Assembly (NCBI RefSeq): GCF_910591885.1
Contig: NC_063275.1
Location: forward strand, 23,858,501-23,922,500
DNA length: 64,000 nt
Source of the DNA: Bombus terrestris
Lineage: Eukaryota > Arthropoda > Insecta > Hymenoptera > Apidae
Reading direction: 5' to 3'
Below are positions 12,001 through 25,963 of this stretch, one piece after another (position 1 is the stretch's first letter; each line of letters opens with the position of its first letter). The notes under the pieces were generated by a model, which made no database searches, had not been told where the DNA came from, and saw nothing but the letters and a program-made list of their open reading frames with translations. The translations under genes and the position numbers were made by a program.

Positions 12001-15000
12001 GATTTCTTCCAAGCAGTATGATTTATTGGCATATCAACAATTTTGAATTAGAATTTTATACAATTTTCATCAATTTTTTAAGCACTTAATTACGTTTTTA
12101 CTCGCAAACACGTGGCAAGAACTGCGAAATCTCGAATCAGTTGGCTGTGTGTGCGGTCGATGTTTTAGGTTGATGATAAAAAAAACCCTAAGATTATTGG
12201 AGCGTATAGCCCTTTATTATCGAGAAATTAATAAGTTCCTCCTACATCCTTCTTCGTGAATTCTTTTAATATTATCATTATGTTTGTTCTAATATTAATT
12301 ATCTATAATTTATTTTGTTCAATTTTCGATTATTAATATGCGTATTTGTACAATTCTACCAGCGGAAATATCTCAATTTCTCGATTAATTTCTCGAAAAC
12401 AAAGGGCCATGCACTCAAATCCTTTTGGAGTTGTTCCATCGTCGGTCTAAAGCATCGAACGCACGTACAACCAACTCGTTCGAGATTCAGCAGTTTTTGC
12501 CATCTCCTTGTCGCTTGCAATTTCTTTCTGACGATACACATACTGCGTTGGTATTTTCACTTTATATTTTTTGGCTCGAATAGATATGTTAATAATGCGG
12601 TAATAATTGTAAATAAAGAAGATTATATAGATCTGATTATGCTTATGTTCTTCAGCGATGAGAATAAAAATCTATTCGAAACGAAAGGCAATATTATCTT
12701 TATGATAAATCATTTCTCTTTGTTCGACTCTGTGAATAATTAATTTTCGAATCGATTCTGTCAGACCGGACTAGAACCATTTGCGCGAGTGTTCTCATCG
12801 CAGAGCGCCTGATGTAATTATGTTTTACGTTCGCCTTTGTATCGAGCGTTTGAAGTTCGTACAAAGCTATTTCCCGTAACGAAAAATGTTCAGCTGTAAT
12901 TTGATGCAGAAAGTTGAAAAATTAATTCGCATATTGCTGTCAGAAAGAGTCAATTGTTCGCGAGGAATTATAAAGAGAATTAAAATACTATGTTTAATCA
13001 AATAAGAATTATAGATAACGCGACAAGGTTTTACAGATATATTAGCTTTGCGTATATGAAACCTTCTTCAAAATTTCAATTTTATACGATACAATACCAA
13101 ATGAAACTAAAAAAGCAGCTATTCCTTATAACTCACGTATCGCATATTCGACATTAGAGAAATTTATAAAAATAAATGTCGAAATGTTATTAGCGTTATG
13201 AATAATTAGAATATCCCTGTGACTTCCCCACGTAAATTTAAAATTGGTATAAGGACCACGAAAGACACTGAAAACATCAATTTCATATTTATCTTCTATT
13301 TTACCTTTGACGCATAAATTATTCTAACAGAAGCGATAAATCAAGAAACGCTAATATTACTTCGTTGCAAGAATTCTTTAATCATAGACGCGATCTTTCT
13401 TCTAAATTTTAAATAATAAAATTGTACAGTTAGTCACCTGAAGAGTACGTTGAATCACGCGGAAATTACTTTGACGTTTAATATATTTTGAAAGAACTAC
13501 GCGCAATTAAAATTTCATTTGAAAAAGAAACGACGTTCCATACGTACGCGCATTATCTTCCAAAATACATGTCGTTCTAATAAAGGGATTTAATTGAATC
13601 CAGTCAGCGATCGAGAAAGGGCGGGCTTTTCGAATGTTCGATCGAATCACGTCGACGAATCTCTGCTCAGTCTTCTCGTTACAGTCTTTCGCAGTCTTGT
13701 CGATCTAGTTAATAGCGTGTGAAATCTCGTATAAATACGGTAGAAGAGCAGAACTGTCCGCGACATTTTGCAATCTTGAAACGGCCGGTCGTTAAATGGG
13801 AATGATCCCAGTTACACGACCGAGCTCAGCTGCGGGGCGAAGAAACTACGGCGATTCGATCCTCTAGTACCCGAAACCTCTTTTCCTCTTATCGGGGATT
13901 TCTGATAAAAACGTTTCCAATTGCCTCGCAATAGAACGCGCTGTCGAATTGTTGAAAATCTGGACAACAAAGGAGTTAAGCTCTATCGTTCTGGCCAGAT
14001 CAAAGGAAATCCTTGAGAACCTTTGTAACTATTGTAAATGAAATAAAAGAAGTCATTTGGTGGAATAGCGTAACGCAAGTACTACAATTCGTTCGAGAAC
14101 TAATTTCGCTGTTTGTTGTTTTGAATTCCATGAAACTTCGATTTCGCGCGATATTCACGTGGAAAATATTAACATGCCAAGATAGGCCAAAAGTAACAAC
14201 CACTCTACAGAAGCGGAGAATGTGTTGAAAATCGATATACCTAATATAATAGTATTATAGTCGTAATACTAATGGCAATGAAAAATTTATTACTTTACGA
14301 AGGTCACTTTAAATTCTATTTTATTACAGTTTCGATGAACCGGCTTTCCTACAGGCTAAGACGTAGTTCTTTTCGTGTTTTGTGTCTTTATTACACCTCT
14401 TAACGAAACTTCAAGGTCCTTAAAAAATACTTTTCCGGGTATAGGAACTGTGCAAGTTCGATCAAAAGGAACTAGAACATCCTATGTATAATTCTGTTTC
14501 AGTCTTCATAAAATTCTGAAACCCACTATCTCAACTGGTTTGATCCAGCGTTAAACCCTCGGTATTAACATCGTTACAAAGTTTCCCTTTGCTAGTTTAC
14601 CGTTTCGTAGTCTGACCGAAATCTGGAAAATGGCTCGCCGTCAAATCGACAGAATCCTCTCCGCCGTTTCCAATTCCAGCAATAAAAAGTCCTTCCGTTT
14701 TGTTGCCTCTCGCCGTTTTCGTACAAGTTCCCTTGGCCGCGTCTTTTTCGATTCGAGATCCTTCCGAGGATGCTTCACCGCTGCTTCCAATTACCACGGG
14801 GGAAAAAGCTGCCAATTAGGGAACGCGATTCGCGTTTCACGCTCGAATGACCTCGCCGGGATTGCCGTATTTACGCAAAATCGTCGGACCTGGATCGAAG
14901 AAGGGACGATCGTTGGAAGCAACGATTTACAGCGTGAATTTAATTGCTCCATCGATGGAATCGAGAGGATGCAAGATACTTCTCGGCCGGAAACGAAGGA

Positions 15001-15547
15001 ACGCTTCGTTGATTCAAGTGTGTACACTTCACGGTATTAAGAGGAAGCGCTTGCACGTAACGACCGATTGATAGCAGTAATTGATCGATTCATCTATCGA
15101 TCCGCTATTTTTTCGTTTCAAGAGTATATCAAAATTTACTTCTGCGTTATAATTCAATCGTATTTTATATTCAGGAATATTAATACGTTTTAAAGTTGTA
15201 ATACGTAATGTGGCAATGGGAATTATCGGTGATCTTTTGTCGGCGATTGAGATTTGATCGAGGATGATTGAGCTCCGAGTGAAATTACGGCACAAAAGAT
15301 GATTGCGCGAGCATCCAAGGAGACGTGATTGCACGTTTCCTTCGTTAGAATGCGTAGCGTGAGGCTGAGTTAGTTCTTGAATGGTAGTTATCGAATTCTA
15401 TTCTTTCCTGATGTATTGTGTTGTATTATGTCGCGTCGCACGTTTACCACATTATAGTTTAGAAGTATTTTAATATATCTAATTACACTTTGAAAGTAAA
15501 TTCACGCTGGATCTGTGGAATATTAACGTCGTAAAATACTAGTAAGG
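6099..15547. other. long stretch without a supported gene
   Basis: Alternating AT-rich and GC-richer patches (about 7050-7800, 9000-9480, 10180-10620 and 14590-15060). The patches hold overlapping frames on both strands, the pattern expected of stop-poor non-coding DNA. 6410-6640 contains imperfect internal repeats around GAGATATC and CCAG. No exon with matching splice phases, no tRNA and no terminal-repeat element were found. Confidence 0.45.
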
Positions 15548-16210
15548 ATGTTTAAACATAAACAATATTTATTTGATATTTCTATAATTTGACACGAAAC
15601 AGACAGATAACTAACTCTGTTTCAACTATTTCCTGCTTATCGTGATTTCTGAAAAGAAGAAAAGAAATTTGAGAAGACGGTATCGATCACGCTCATTGTT
15701 ATTATACTTTCTAATTTTTCAAGAAAAATCGCCTCAAGAATGTTTAAACATAAACAATATTTATTCGATATTTCTATAAATTGACACGAAACAGACAGAT
15801 AACTAATTGTGTTTCATTTATTTCCTGATTATCGCGATTTCTGAAAAGAAGAAAAGAATTTTGAGAAGACGGTATCGATCACGTTCATTGTTATTGAACT
15901 TTGCAATTTTTCAAGTATCGCCTCCAGAATGTTTAAACAATATTTATTCGATATTTCTATAAATTGACACGAAACAGACAGATAACTAACTCTGTTTCAA
16001 CTATTTCCTGATTATCGTGATTTCTGAAAAGATATTTATTTGATATTTATTTGATATTTCTATAAATTAACACGAACAAAATAGATAACTAACTGTGGTT
16101 CAATTATTTCCTGACTATCGCGATTTCTGAAAAGAAGAAAAGAAATTTGAGAAGACGGTATCGATCACGCTCATTGTTATTGAACTTTGCAATTTTTCAA
16201 GTATCGCCTC
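15548..16210. repeat. four-copy tandem repeat, about 190-base unit
   Basis: Copies begin near 15548, 15740, 15929 and 16031. Each full unit contains, in order, ATGTTTAAACA, an AATATTTATTYGATATTTCT block, ACACGAAACAGACAGATAAC, a TTTCCTGATTATCG block, GAAAAGAAGAAAAG, GACGGTATCGATCACG and ends with AAGTATCGCCTC. The third copy breaks off after TTTCTGAAAAG and runs into a short TATTTATTTGA duplication that starts the fourth copy. Divergence is modest, so the array is fairly young. There is no coding signal. Confidence 0.9.
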
Positions 16211-19200
16211 GTACCAAACATACCAAAGCTCCTAATGCTACCGCAGTAAAGAGTCGCGAGATGGAGCTCGTGCAAATTTCGCGAATTCGGCTCGTCAGAA
16301 GAAGAGGACTCGTTCTCGTGATCTTCTTATTGTCAGTAACAATTCCTTCGACGACGTTGATCTAAGGACGAGACGATATCTCCTGGGACGGTGTTCCTCC
16401 GCGAGTAAGCTTTGTCGAAGCTCGGGTTATTTGCCTGGTCTTCCATCGTATCGTCGAACGAGTATAGAAGAAGAAGAAGAATAAGAAGTAGAAGAGGAGA
16501 CAACAGAGAGGGTAAGCTTGAAAGGAAGTCGAATTTCATTATGGAAGGAAGAGACGCGTGTTCTCTATATTGGCCGAAGCCAAGAAGCTAGAGGAGGAAA
16601 ACGAACAAAGGGGAGAAATTTGACGGTGGAAAGGGAAAACGCGCGAGGTAGAACGAGACGAATACAACGGGTTGTGGGGAAACTGAAAAAATTGCGTACG
16701 CCGGATTTCATCGAGTAGGAGAAACGAGAATCTTATCCATGCAGGGTGTCGAAGAATATGTAAAGGATATTTTTATGGGGTTAGGTATCGAAACACTGAA
16801 AGAGGTTTCTGCGCAAAAATATCGTCCGAGGCTCATATCGCAACTTACGAACAATTTCATTCTACGCTCGAAATACTTTGCGAAATATACCGATGTCGAT
16901 GAGTTAGCTGACGAATCTTTCTGTGTATATCATTCGTACTTTGTGTTTCTCGCTCTGAGATCCGCGAACCGAAGAGAGAAGAGAGTAGGATTTCGACTGT
17001 ACATGCATTTCGAACAGTGCTGTGAATATTATCTACAGAAAGAAGAAGTACACGTATTGGAGTTTTTTTTAAAATGAAAGATATACATTTATGTATAAAA
17101 AAAATCAGACGAATGAGATGCTGCTGATTAAGTAAATTTTATTTAAAAGTATTAATACTTGTATCCTTTTAAGATATGCTTGAAGAAACTGTTATCGCTT
17201 AACGTAATACCTTCGCGTTGGAATGAAAAACACGAAATCTTTATCGATGCTAGTACACTTCCAGCGTGATATAAAATTGTTCGACTTGAGAAGTAAGCCT
17301 CGGGCGATCATAGAAAGATATTCTCTACGTGTTTTGTGACTCTTTATACGAAATTCGGGAAGGAAACGGAATCAGAAGGAAACGAGAAATGGAAGAAGCG
17401 AAGGACGTTTGCAAAAGAGTGAAAGGAGATGGATAGAGGACAAAAACGGTGAGTGCAGGAATGAAGACGAGAAGAAATTCTCTATCGGTTATCTTTCCTT
17501 TTTTATCCCCTTCTCCCTGTTCGTTCGCGAAGGAAAAGCAAGGGACAGGGTTCTGCGAAGAAAGCAAGATCGGAAAATTGCCAAAAATGTTCGACGATGA
17601 ACCGATGGAATAATACACGAACGAGCGCACACGGGAAACGCAATTTTTGGCAGAATACGTATTAACCGCGATTATATCTCGATGAAACGATTCTCGACTT
17701 GATCTAGCAGTGCGTAGAAATCGTGGGAGCCATCGTCTGGCCTGTGTTTCCTCGATGGATCTTCTTTTCTGCGAAGAATGGGAGAGACAGCCGCGCAATT
17801 TCAGATCGGGCGACTGCCAAGAGAACTTACGACTTGGGAAGATATCGCTCATGGCTGGTCGACGGGCGAAAATTTTTCGCTGTCATCCCGAATCTTTTGA
17901 TACGCGACGTGGAAATTAATTATTTCCTTTCGTGCAACGAATTTGTGATAATAAAAAATAACCTTAATAGATACTATGTGTGGGAATTAAAGAACGATTT
18001 CTCTGTCCAGAACCGTAATAAATATCCGTAACGACCAAACTATAAATCACTTAGATTCGAGCATTATTTTCGATATATTAAATAGAATGTTTTACCGTAG
18101 GAGGAATCGTAATAGAAATTTATATACTTAATTTAGTACCTGAGGATACATATATGTACGAAACAAATTCTATTAAGAAAAATTAAGAGTTCATTCTACT
18201 ATACGCCTTTGAAAACATAACTTTTCTTCTCTTTGCGCTTGCTAAAAGGATACAGTTTCATCCGTATATCTGAGAAAACTTAAACAGACTTACATCTATT
18301 CGAAAATATCAGGTATCAAGTTGTCCGAACAGTCTCTGTTTTCGCTATTCGCTATCATTGATATCGTTAATAATTAAGCGTAGCTGCTGGTAATTAGTCG
18401 CGATATTTATCAGTAAACAGATGATTTTGCTAATCACAAAGAGAATCGGACCGTGTCGCGTCAGGAAGCATAACGTCGATATTATTCACGAGTCACGACC
18501 ACGTGACAAACGAATCGACTAGCAATTAATTGATTACCTTAATCATAAAAATATATTTTATCGCTCTGTTTGTTATCGTAACAATTAAGGTTCCAGTGTT
18601 ACGTCTATTTTCTTACAACAAACTTAATAAATTTCCTTACTTGAGCATAATAAAGAATAGAAATAACTACAGGATATCCCTGCGCTACATTACTTCCCTA
18701 CAAAAGACGCAGATATTAGGTACAAGAATACAAACTGCTGGCCGGTATTATCGTACAATGCGAACGCAATACTCTCCGAGAAAAGAGTCGTAGGAGGGGA
18801 GTTATTCTTCGAATGCATTCGTAAATGGGCTTCTGGAGAATCTCAGGAGCATGCTGAAGGCGAAGAGTGCGCGCAAAGTGCAAGACAATTCTCTGTCATC
18901 AAGGAAACCCGATTCTCCTCGTAGACCAGTAAGTGCTTCTGATCGTGAGGGAGAACGAGAGAAGAAAAAAAAAAAAGAAGAAGAAGAAGAAGCAAGGAAG
19001 CAAGGGAAAGATGGAGAAGACGGGGAAGGGTGGTACATACGCATGAATGGGCGAAAGCTCATTCTTATTTCCGGCGCGGTTCATTGTGCATTGTTCGTAA
19101 AATGGAAATGGAGCCGGCGATAATTTGCGTTTGAACGAGTCCCCCTTTACCTCTTTATCCTTCTCTTGCCCTTTTCATCCCTTACATTCTACACTTTTTC

Positions 19201-19438
19201 GCTGGTCTGACCAGGCAAATTAACGAGAAGCGCTCACGATTACGTATATTGGCCTCATAAAATAAAATATATCTGTATATTAAAAGTTTGGAATCGCCTA
19301 ATTTTAATTAATAATTTTCTTACTGATTCGAGATAAATACCGTAATTATGCAATATCAATGTTCTTCGTGTCGATGAAATTACTCGCCAGAGCTTTCTAC
19401 GACAGCAGGTTTTTATTTAAATCGTTGAATTCTATGTA
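16211..19438. other. stretch without a supported gene; purine-rich patches
   Basis: Purine-rich, stop-poor DNA at about 16460-16720 and 17330-17600 gives long chance frames on both strands. The longest is a minus frame at 17325-17852. None has a recognisable domain. A single degraded match to the mariner-type terminus (AAGTTGTCCGAACAG) sits near 18318 without a partner end. Confidence 0.45.
18961..18992. repeat. A-rich tract and GAA microsatellite
   Basis: GAAG followed by an A run and then several GAA units. Simple sequence, responsible for the poly-Lys/Glu and poly-Phe chance frames over 18800-19120. Confidence 0.9.
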
Positions 19439-19651
19439 TTAGGTTGTCCGAAAAGTTTCTTTCGTTTCATAAGGTGATAATAGACGAACAACAATTTCTG
19501 TTTTATATTATTTTATTGAATTAGGTATGATCCATTTCGTGATATTTCTATTATTATGTTCGTGCATAATTCAGTAAACTAATATAAAACGAAAAACATT
19601 GTGCGTCTATTGTTTCCTTATAAAACGAAAGAAACTTTGCGGACAACTTAA
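19439..19651. mobile_element. mariner-type MITE, copy 1 (213 bases)
   Basis: The element begins TTAGGTTGTCCGAAAAG and ends with the near-complement CTTTGCGGACAACTTAA, flanked by TA on each side (19437-19438 and 19652-19653), as expected for Tc1/mariner insertion. Much of the left half is complementary to the right half, so the single strand can fold into one long imperfect hairpin. There is no transposase frame. It would depend on a transposase supplied in trans by a related full-length element. The second copy at 44278-44490 has exactly the same length. Confidence 0.9.
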
Positions 19652-19653
19652 TA

Positions 19654-22600
19654 CTACGTGGTGGCTTTAAACTGTTGGCTCTTGGTACGTAGAATATTCA
19701 TCGGCCTTCACGCTAAAAAATTTTCACGACGAACAGGTCGAGCTATTTTTTATTCAGATAGCGTATAATGACTCTTTCGTGCTCGATGTTGCATATAAGC
19801 GACGAAGTTATTAATTAACCAAACGACAGACGTGTCTCTTTTCGATAAAGTTGACCTGCTGTACATTGTGTCTTTTATACATAAGCATACCAAAATGTTT
19901 TTCCATCGTAAATAATCAGAAAAAATTTCCCTACAGTCGAAAAGATGTTCGGACGTGAAAGACTCGGTGGAATTGCGTAACGAACGAGCTAATTAAAACA
20001 AATTGACGACAAAATACTATTTTCTAGAGAAAAAGGATTAACGAGAAGATACGTTTCGATCTGATACCTTTTTTAACTTCACAGGTGGAAAAGCAACATT
20101 GCAACACTGTGCGAAACGTGACATGCATATATATGTATCGTACTATTAACGAAGGAACTCGTTAAATGGTAGAAGCAGTACGACGAAACAGCCAGTTACA
20201 GTTATTAAGCGTTTCGTGACAGCGTCGTTTACTTTAGTTACTCAGGCGCGTAATTTTCCAGCTGTTTAACAGTATCAAACAACAATTTTCCGAGTAACTT
20301 AATCTTCAGTGTTCTCACGTCCATTAGGAAGTTTCTTCATCATATTTTCATCTATGAAAATATGTCAATCGCGTTATTATCGCGATCGAAATTATCGTGA
20401 TATTAATTATAATCTTTTTAGACGACGATTAATATATACATTGTTTTATTAGACTATAATTTATTGGATTATAGCTACGTTAAAGTGGCTAAGCATCCAG
20501 ATATCTTGACGATAATTGCACAAATTTCGCTACGAAAATCTCGAATTCTTTAATGAATAAATTATCGAAGATTTAATCGCATCTCTGGAAGTTTCATTTA
20601 ATTATTAATTAACTCGATACCTTAAGAAAGTATCATCCTGTTCTGTTCTTAAAAATCACGAGAAATTTCTCCTATTGAAATTTTCCAAATTAACCATCGA
20701 ACGCCAAAGAAAAATAGATCACGCGTTTTTGGCTCTATAATTTAAATGCATAAATTATTTTTCCCGAAACAAATATGTCAAATATAAGTCCCGAGTCTTG
20801 CGACTAAAATATATCGTACGATGGTAGATAATCCGATACGGCTGTGTAAGCGCCGTCAGGCACAAACGCAAAATCGACGATGAACGGACTCGTTGCTTTT
20901 GACATCCGACCCATCGTCCAGTAACATTCGTCAGATCGTCTCAAATATGCGCTGACACGTCATCACAACATATCGAAATAGACTTCCACGCAAACGACCG
21001 GGAGGGTCGCTAAAACGACAGGTTGATTCTGCAGATCGTAGATTCTGTTGTTTGTCTATTATCAAATAATTCGCATTTCGAACTGCAGCTGCATCTGTGC
21101 TCGTCGGTGAAAATAGCCCGATCATGGACATTGTACGATGCATTGTGTATCGACTCAATGATGCGCATTGGAAACGTTATCGATCGTCGCAGACGATAAT
21201 ATGTATATGAATTTACGTTTGTAATTACAACTGATTGCGTTCTGCCGAAATACTAACACCTCGAAGAGTGTCTGTTTTAGCGAATTTCCCGCTTAATCCC
21301 TTGATATTAGTCAGAGCGCGAGAGAAATTTTGCGCAGATTCGAAATCCACGCTTTGCAATTTCATTAAAACAGGGAAGAACAGCGAGTCTGTTTCTTCAT
21401 TCGTATGCATAAGACTAGGTTGCGAAGCTGTGCAAAATTTTTTAATCTTGCGCTCTATCTACGATTTATCTCGTTTTATCGGAAGCAAAATGTAAGGGAG
21501 AAGAATGTGCGGAAGGAGAAGAAGAAAGAGAGAAAGGGAGAAAAAGTAAGACAAGGTAAAGAGGAATTGAGAAAGGAATGAAAGAGAAGGGAAAGAAAGG
21601 AAAATCAAGGAAGACAAGGAATGGAGGGAAAAAAGATGGCGAAGAGAAACGAATACCCACCTTTATTTCTGTTGATTTCAGGGTTCAAGCAGAAAAGAGC
21701 TGATGCTTGCCTTGGAACTTCCCTGCGTACAATTTCTATATTTCACCTCCTCTTAATCTCACGATAAATCTATACCTCGCCAAACATTTTCACAAATGTC
21801 TGGTTATTAAACTATTGAAATTTTGAATGATCAAATTAACTATAGTTATCGTAGACATTAATTAAACTTAATTATACTACGGCGATAGTATCTGCGTCGT
21901 ATAGACAATGTCTAGCATACGAAATCTCCTTTCTAAAATAGACGCATGATAAAGCTTATCGATAATTCGATTAATTAAATTAAATATGATATGTTTATAG
22001 CGCAGGTCCAGACATAAACTTACATCGTGTATATTTCTGCGCGAGTACTCTTTTCAGACACTGTACTCGCATACCTTGAATATGGGTAGACGAGACTGGT
22101 TTCTAACAGCAGGACATTAATGGAACGATCGTTGCGTTAGAGGCTAGCGTTACATCTCCGAGATCGGAGTTCGATGAGGCGACCTTTTTCGTTCGGCACC
22201 ATAATTCAGACTGGTAATTTATGGAAATGGGCCTTGAAGTGTCGATAACATCGAACGGCGACTGTGAAGTAGGATTTATGAAGAAACTAATTGAACGGTA
22301 GGATTAAACTGATTTAATGGCCGTGAAGAGCGCGTGGGTACGAAATAAGCTTGATTCCATCATTCTAAGTATGCTTGACGAAAGAATAAGAAAAGAAAAG
22401 AATTTCTTGTTTATATATCATATTTAATTAACACCTAGTATATCCGCTTTCGCTATTTACATATTACATTACATTATATATTATAATATGTTACATTACA
22501 TCACATATTATATATTATATTTCCTAATAATGCTATTTCGAATAACTTAAAACGTGATTCTACACGAACAGAAAAAGCGATAGGAGAAGAAATCTATTTT

Positions 22601-25600
22601 CGTAAACTATACTTGTTTCGTTCGATTCGACTTATTTCATCAATTTTTCGTTCGAAGAAAAGGAATCGTACACTGTGGACTTTTGACATTTGTCGATTAG
22701 AAGTTCCGTTATACTCGACGATACTTGGAAAAATAAAGTTCGCAATTAGGAGAAAGTTAATAAACACTCGAGTGGCCAGTGACTTGTCGTCGTCCCACTT
22801 ATAATATTTTCATATCAAATTTCTCTGAACCGACGTTGTTAAACACTCGACACCGATCTTGAAATGCGTAATAAGGAGCGTGTAGACACAACGGGAATTC
22901 CAAGCCATTATCGGTGAAATAAAAAGTTTCGTACGAAAGCAGCGTCAAACGAGACGCGTCCAATTTCTTGCTGAGCAATTATTCCGCGAAAAAGAGATAG
23001 TGTTTGCCTGTTTCGCGATGTCATCCGTTTCATTCGTTTATCTTCCGTTCGGCGAAAAGAAGTTGCACAACAGCTCGAGCGTGACTGCAAAAATTCGGCG
23101 AGCTGTTTCCCGGCTTCTTACGTGCTGAAAAGACTAACGAGCCTGGACCGTGCACAAACGAATTAAGGGTCTTAATTACATAATATTTCGCTGCAAACTG
23201 CACTACAGTGCATTTTTCTGTTATTAAGTAAATTTAACAAAACCTTAAATAACAGAATTACCGACACATTGTGTAACGTTACACCGTATCTTCGTGCGAT
23301 TATTCGATTAAAGATTCGTCCATTACTTCAACATTATTCGTATTACATTTTAGAAATATATTCTTCATTTTATTACAAGTGTTGCTAGAAATTTGACCTT
23401 TTAACGAAAGATCATCGTCATAGCGCTATCGAAGGTATAAAATACCAACGATATACTTTGTGCAAGTAAGATTAACTACACAAGTTAACTTCACACGTGC
23501 ACATATACACGAATCAAAACTGCCATCGTCATTCATTTTAACAAGACTGTTTTCCTAACTCTTCTTTCTAAAAAATCTAATCATCGCAGATAGTCAGCTT
23601 CCAGGTAACGTTCATCCGCCAAAGAGCTACATCAAATTAATTCGTCAATGGCTTTCTACTTGTCCGAAACGACGACAAGTTCTCTATCGTACAACCACAA
23701 GAGCGACATCCGTTAGTTACTCAAAATTTACCGAATCGAGTACGATTTCTCTACGAAATACCTATGAATTTATTCCTGGATCAATTTTTTCCAAGACGTT
23801 TATGAGTTGACTATACAGACTAATAGCTGAGAGGTGCTCGAGGCAAGTGTCGCGCAACTTTCTTGCTGCCTTTAGCGTCTTCTGTTTACAATTACTCAAG
23901 CCGCTCGTCACGTACGACAGGCTGCGTGTACCGTAAGTTTGCTCTGCAGCCTGGCCGTATTTGCTCGCACGGTATGAATCTTGCGCGGGTCGTCTCACAT
24001 TTTTGCGGTGAAAACAGTCGGAAGCTTGTCAGCCAAACTTCGATCGACTGTCGTTCACTCGATGTCTTCGGAGTTTATCCCAAAAAGCTTGTCATTCCTG
24101 AAAGAACTCTTCCCCGTTTCCACGTGCGCGCTATGTGTGCTTCTTGTTTGCTAGCAACGGTGTATTTTAGTTTTAGTTCCGTTAGTTCGCCGTTATTTAA
24201 CTCGAGGAAGATTTATGGTCGATACTTAAGGCTCGTACTGATGTATCCATTGATTTAGCGAGGCGGTGTGTAATTTAGTAATTTACCATTTGCTACTAAC
24301 AAATTAAATTTATAACTCAACATTATATGTTACTTAACGCTATACATGTAACTAACGCTTTCTATGTACTAAGCAAATCGCTTAGTGGTAAGTGGCTACG
24401 CGTCATTCGACTAAATTACTATAGTCCGTTCAACGAGTCCAGATGCTAGCTATGAACGTATGCATGTGATGATATTTGAATAAGACAGGGGCGTTGTCGT
24501 AGTTCTTAAATATCGTACGTACCATTTTTCATGCGAACTGACTGCGAATTTTGGAGACTGAGAAACAAACGACTAGCGTTTGGTGATCGGCAAATAGTTA
24601 GACCTGCTGCGTCTCGCGTGTGCTTCAGCACGCGAATGTTTGTTTATAGCTGTTTGTTATAAACTGTATATTATTGTTATTATTATAAGCTGTATATTAT
24701 AATAGCTGGTATCTTGACTCGTTGCACAGACTTTAGACGTATCTGTACGAGCCTTCAAACTGCGTAAGAGAGTACGATCGTTTAGAATTTCCGGATTAAA
24801 GAGTTTAGGTACGACGAGGCTCTTCGGTTCTATGAAACAAGCGACTATATGAAATACAGCGGCGCTTACTTCGCAACTTGGAAAACAAATACACATATAA
24901 GTGATTTAATGACTTAGTCGAGCAGCACTTTGTATCCTGACGTAAAAGTTTCTGACATGTTTGTACGTTGCGAAGAAAGAAAAACGAACGAATAGAGCGC
25001 AGAGATGGTTTGTATCGGAAGGTGAGATCGATCGGACTTTCACGAGTAAATGGAGTTGGTAATTAAAAGGTCGCGACTCCCGTCGACGCGTGGCCAAACG
25101 ACAACGACGCCCAGTTTCTAATTAGAGTGCCACGGACTTCAGGCTGTGACCGTGTCGAGAGCCCGTAAATTTAGATCCGTGGAGAACAGGAAGTGTTCGT
25201 TGCGGCTCGTTTGATTTCCGGTCGGAACACAGGTGAACCTTGCTGTCACCAAGCTTGGAAAGCTTCGGATTAAATGAACGTTCGAATGTCGTTCGTATCA
25301 TATTCGTCAAGGGTATTCTGGACATTGGTCATTTTGTTTCACCGACGAATATTTCAACGCGATATCTCTCTTACGATATACAATTGACGATAAGTATAAT
25401 TTTAACATCCAACACTAGCATATAGATAGGACATTGTACTATTTAACACCTTACCGACCCATAGTCTATTAATCGGCTTTTTGTCGCCGACAATCTTTCT
25501 CATTATTCGAGCAGTAATTTGTTATTTACAACTAAGGTACCTTGCCCAGTCGCGTCAGTTGCGTTGCTTTGTAAGCTCCCACAGTTTGATACCAATTTGA

Positions 25601-25963
25601 AAAACGTACCGTTCGCAATGAACAAAACAAATGGTATTGGAGAGTCTAAACCGAAACAGAGCCGGTGCCAGAGAGAATCTGCGCCTGAGTTGGACGTGCG
25701 TATGCCGTTGAATCGCTAGCGATCGGTAAAGTGTTAACGCGTTGAGTGTCGCGGTAGTCATCGGTGATCCATGTTACTAAATTTGTTTAGAATTATTAAG
25801 ATAAGATCGATCGGATGGATTAAAAAACAACGTGAATGAACTAGGCAACATTTTCGAGAAAAAGAAGCACAAATACAATATAATATTTTGCATAAATTAA
25901 ATGTTACACGGTGTTATATATCGTTAGCGTATTTTAATTAATTTCGATTTCGTTATTATTATT
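19654..25963. other. long stretch without a supported gene
   Basis: Mostly AT-rich. 21492-21652 is a strongly purine-biased tract on the plus strand. 22460-22520 is an AT-rich simple-sequence patch built of TACAT/TATAT units. 23860-24260 and 24600-25130 hold only unremarkable frames. No exon pair with matching phases, RNA gene or complete mobile element was seen. Confidence 0.45.
21492..21652. repeat. polypurine tract of about 160 bases
   Basis: The plus strand is almost entirely A and G, with many GAAG, GGGA and AAAG words and few pyrimidines. Such strand-asymmetric tracts are low-complexity DNA and can form triplex structures. The long minus-strand Phe/Ser/Pro frame here is its translation and not a gene. 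Confidence 0.7.

Noticed and set aside
12315..12743. 142-codon plus-strand frame and opposing minus frame
   Set aside because: Hydrophobic AT-driven composition, no splice support, and a competing frame on the other strand.
16739..17077. 112-codon plus-strand frame starting ATGCAGGG
   Set aside because: Moderately protein-like but no domain, no splice partner and no promoter or transcript evidence. Left as unproven.
17325..17852. 175-codon minus-strand frame
   Set aside because: Lies across purine-rich, stop-poor DNA with overlapping plus frames; no recognisable motif.
18318..18350. Possible third mariner-type terminus (AAGTTGTCCGAACAG)
   Set aside because: No matching opposite end or TA flanks within about 300 bases; the match is short and degraded.
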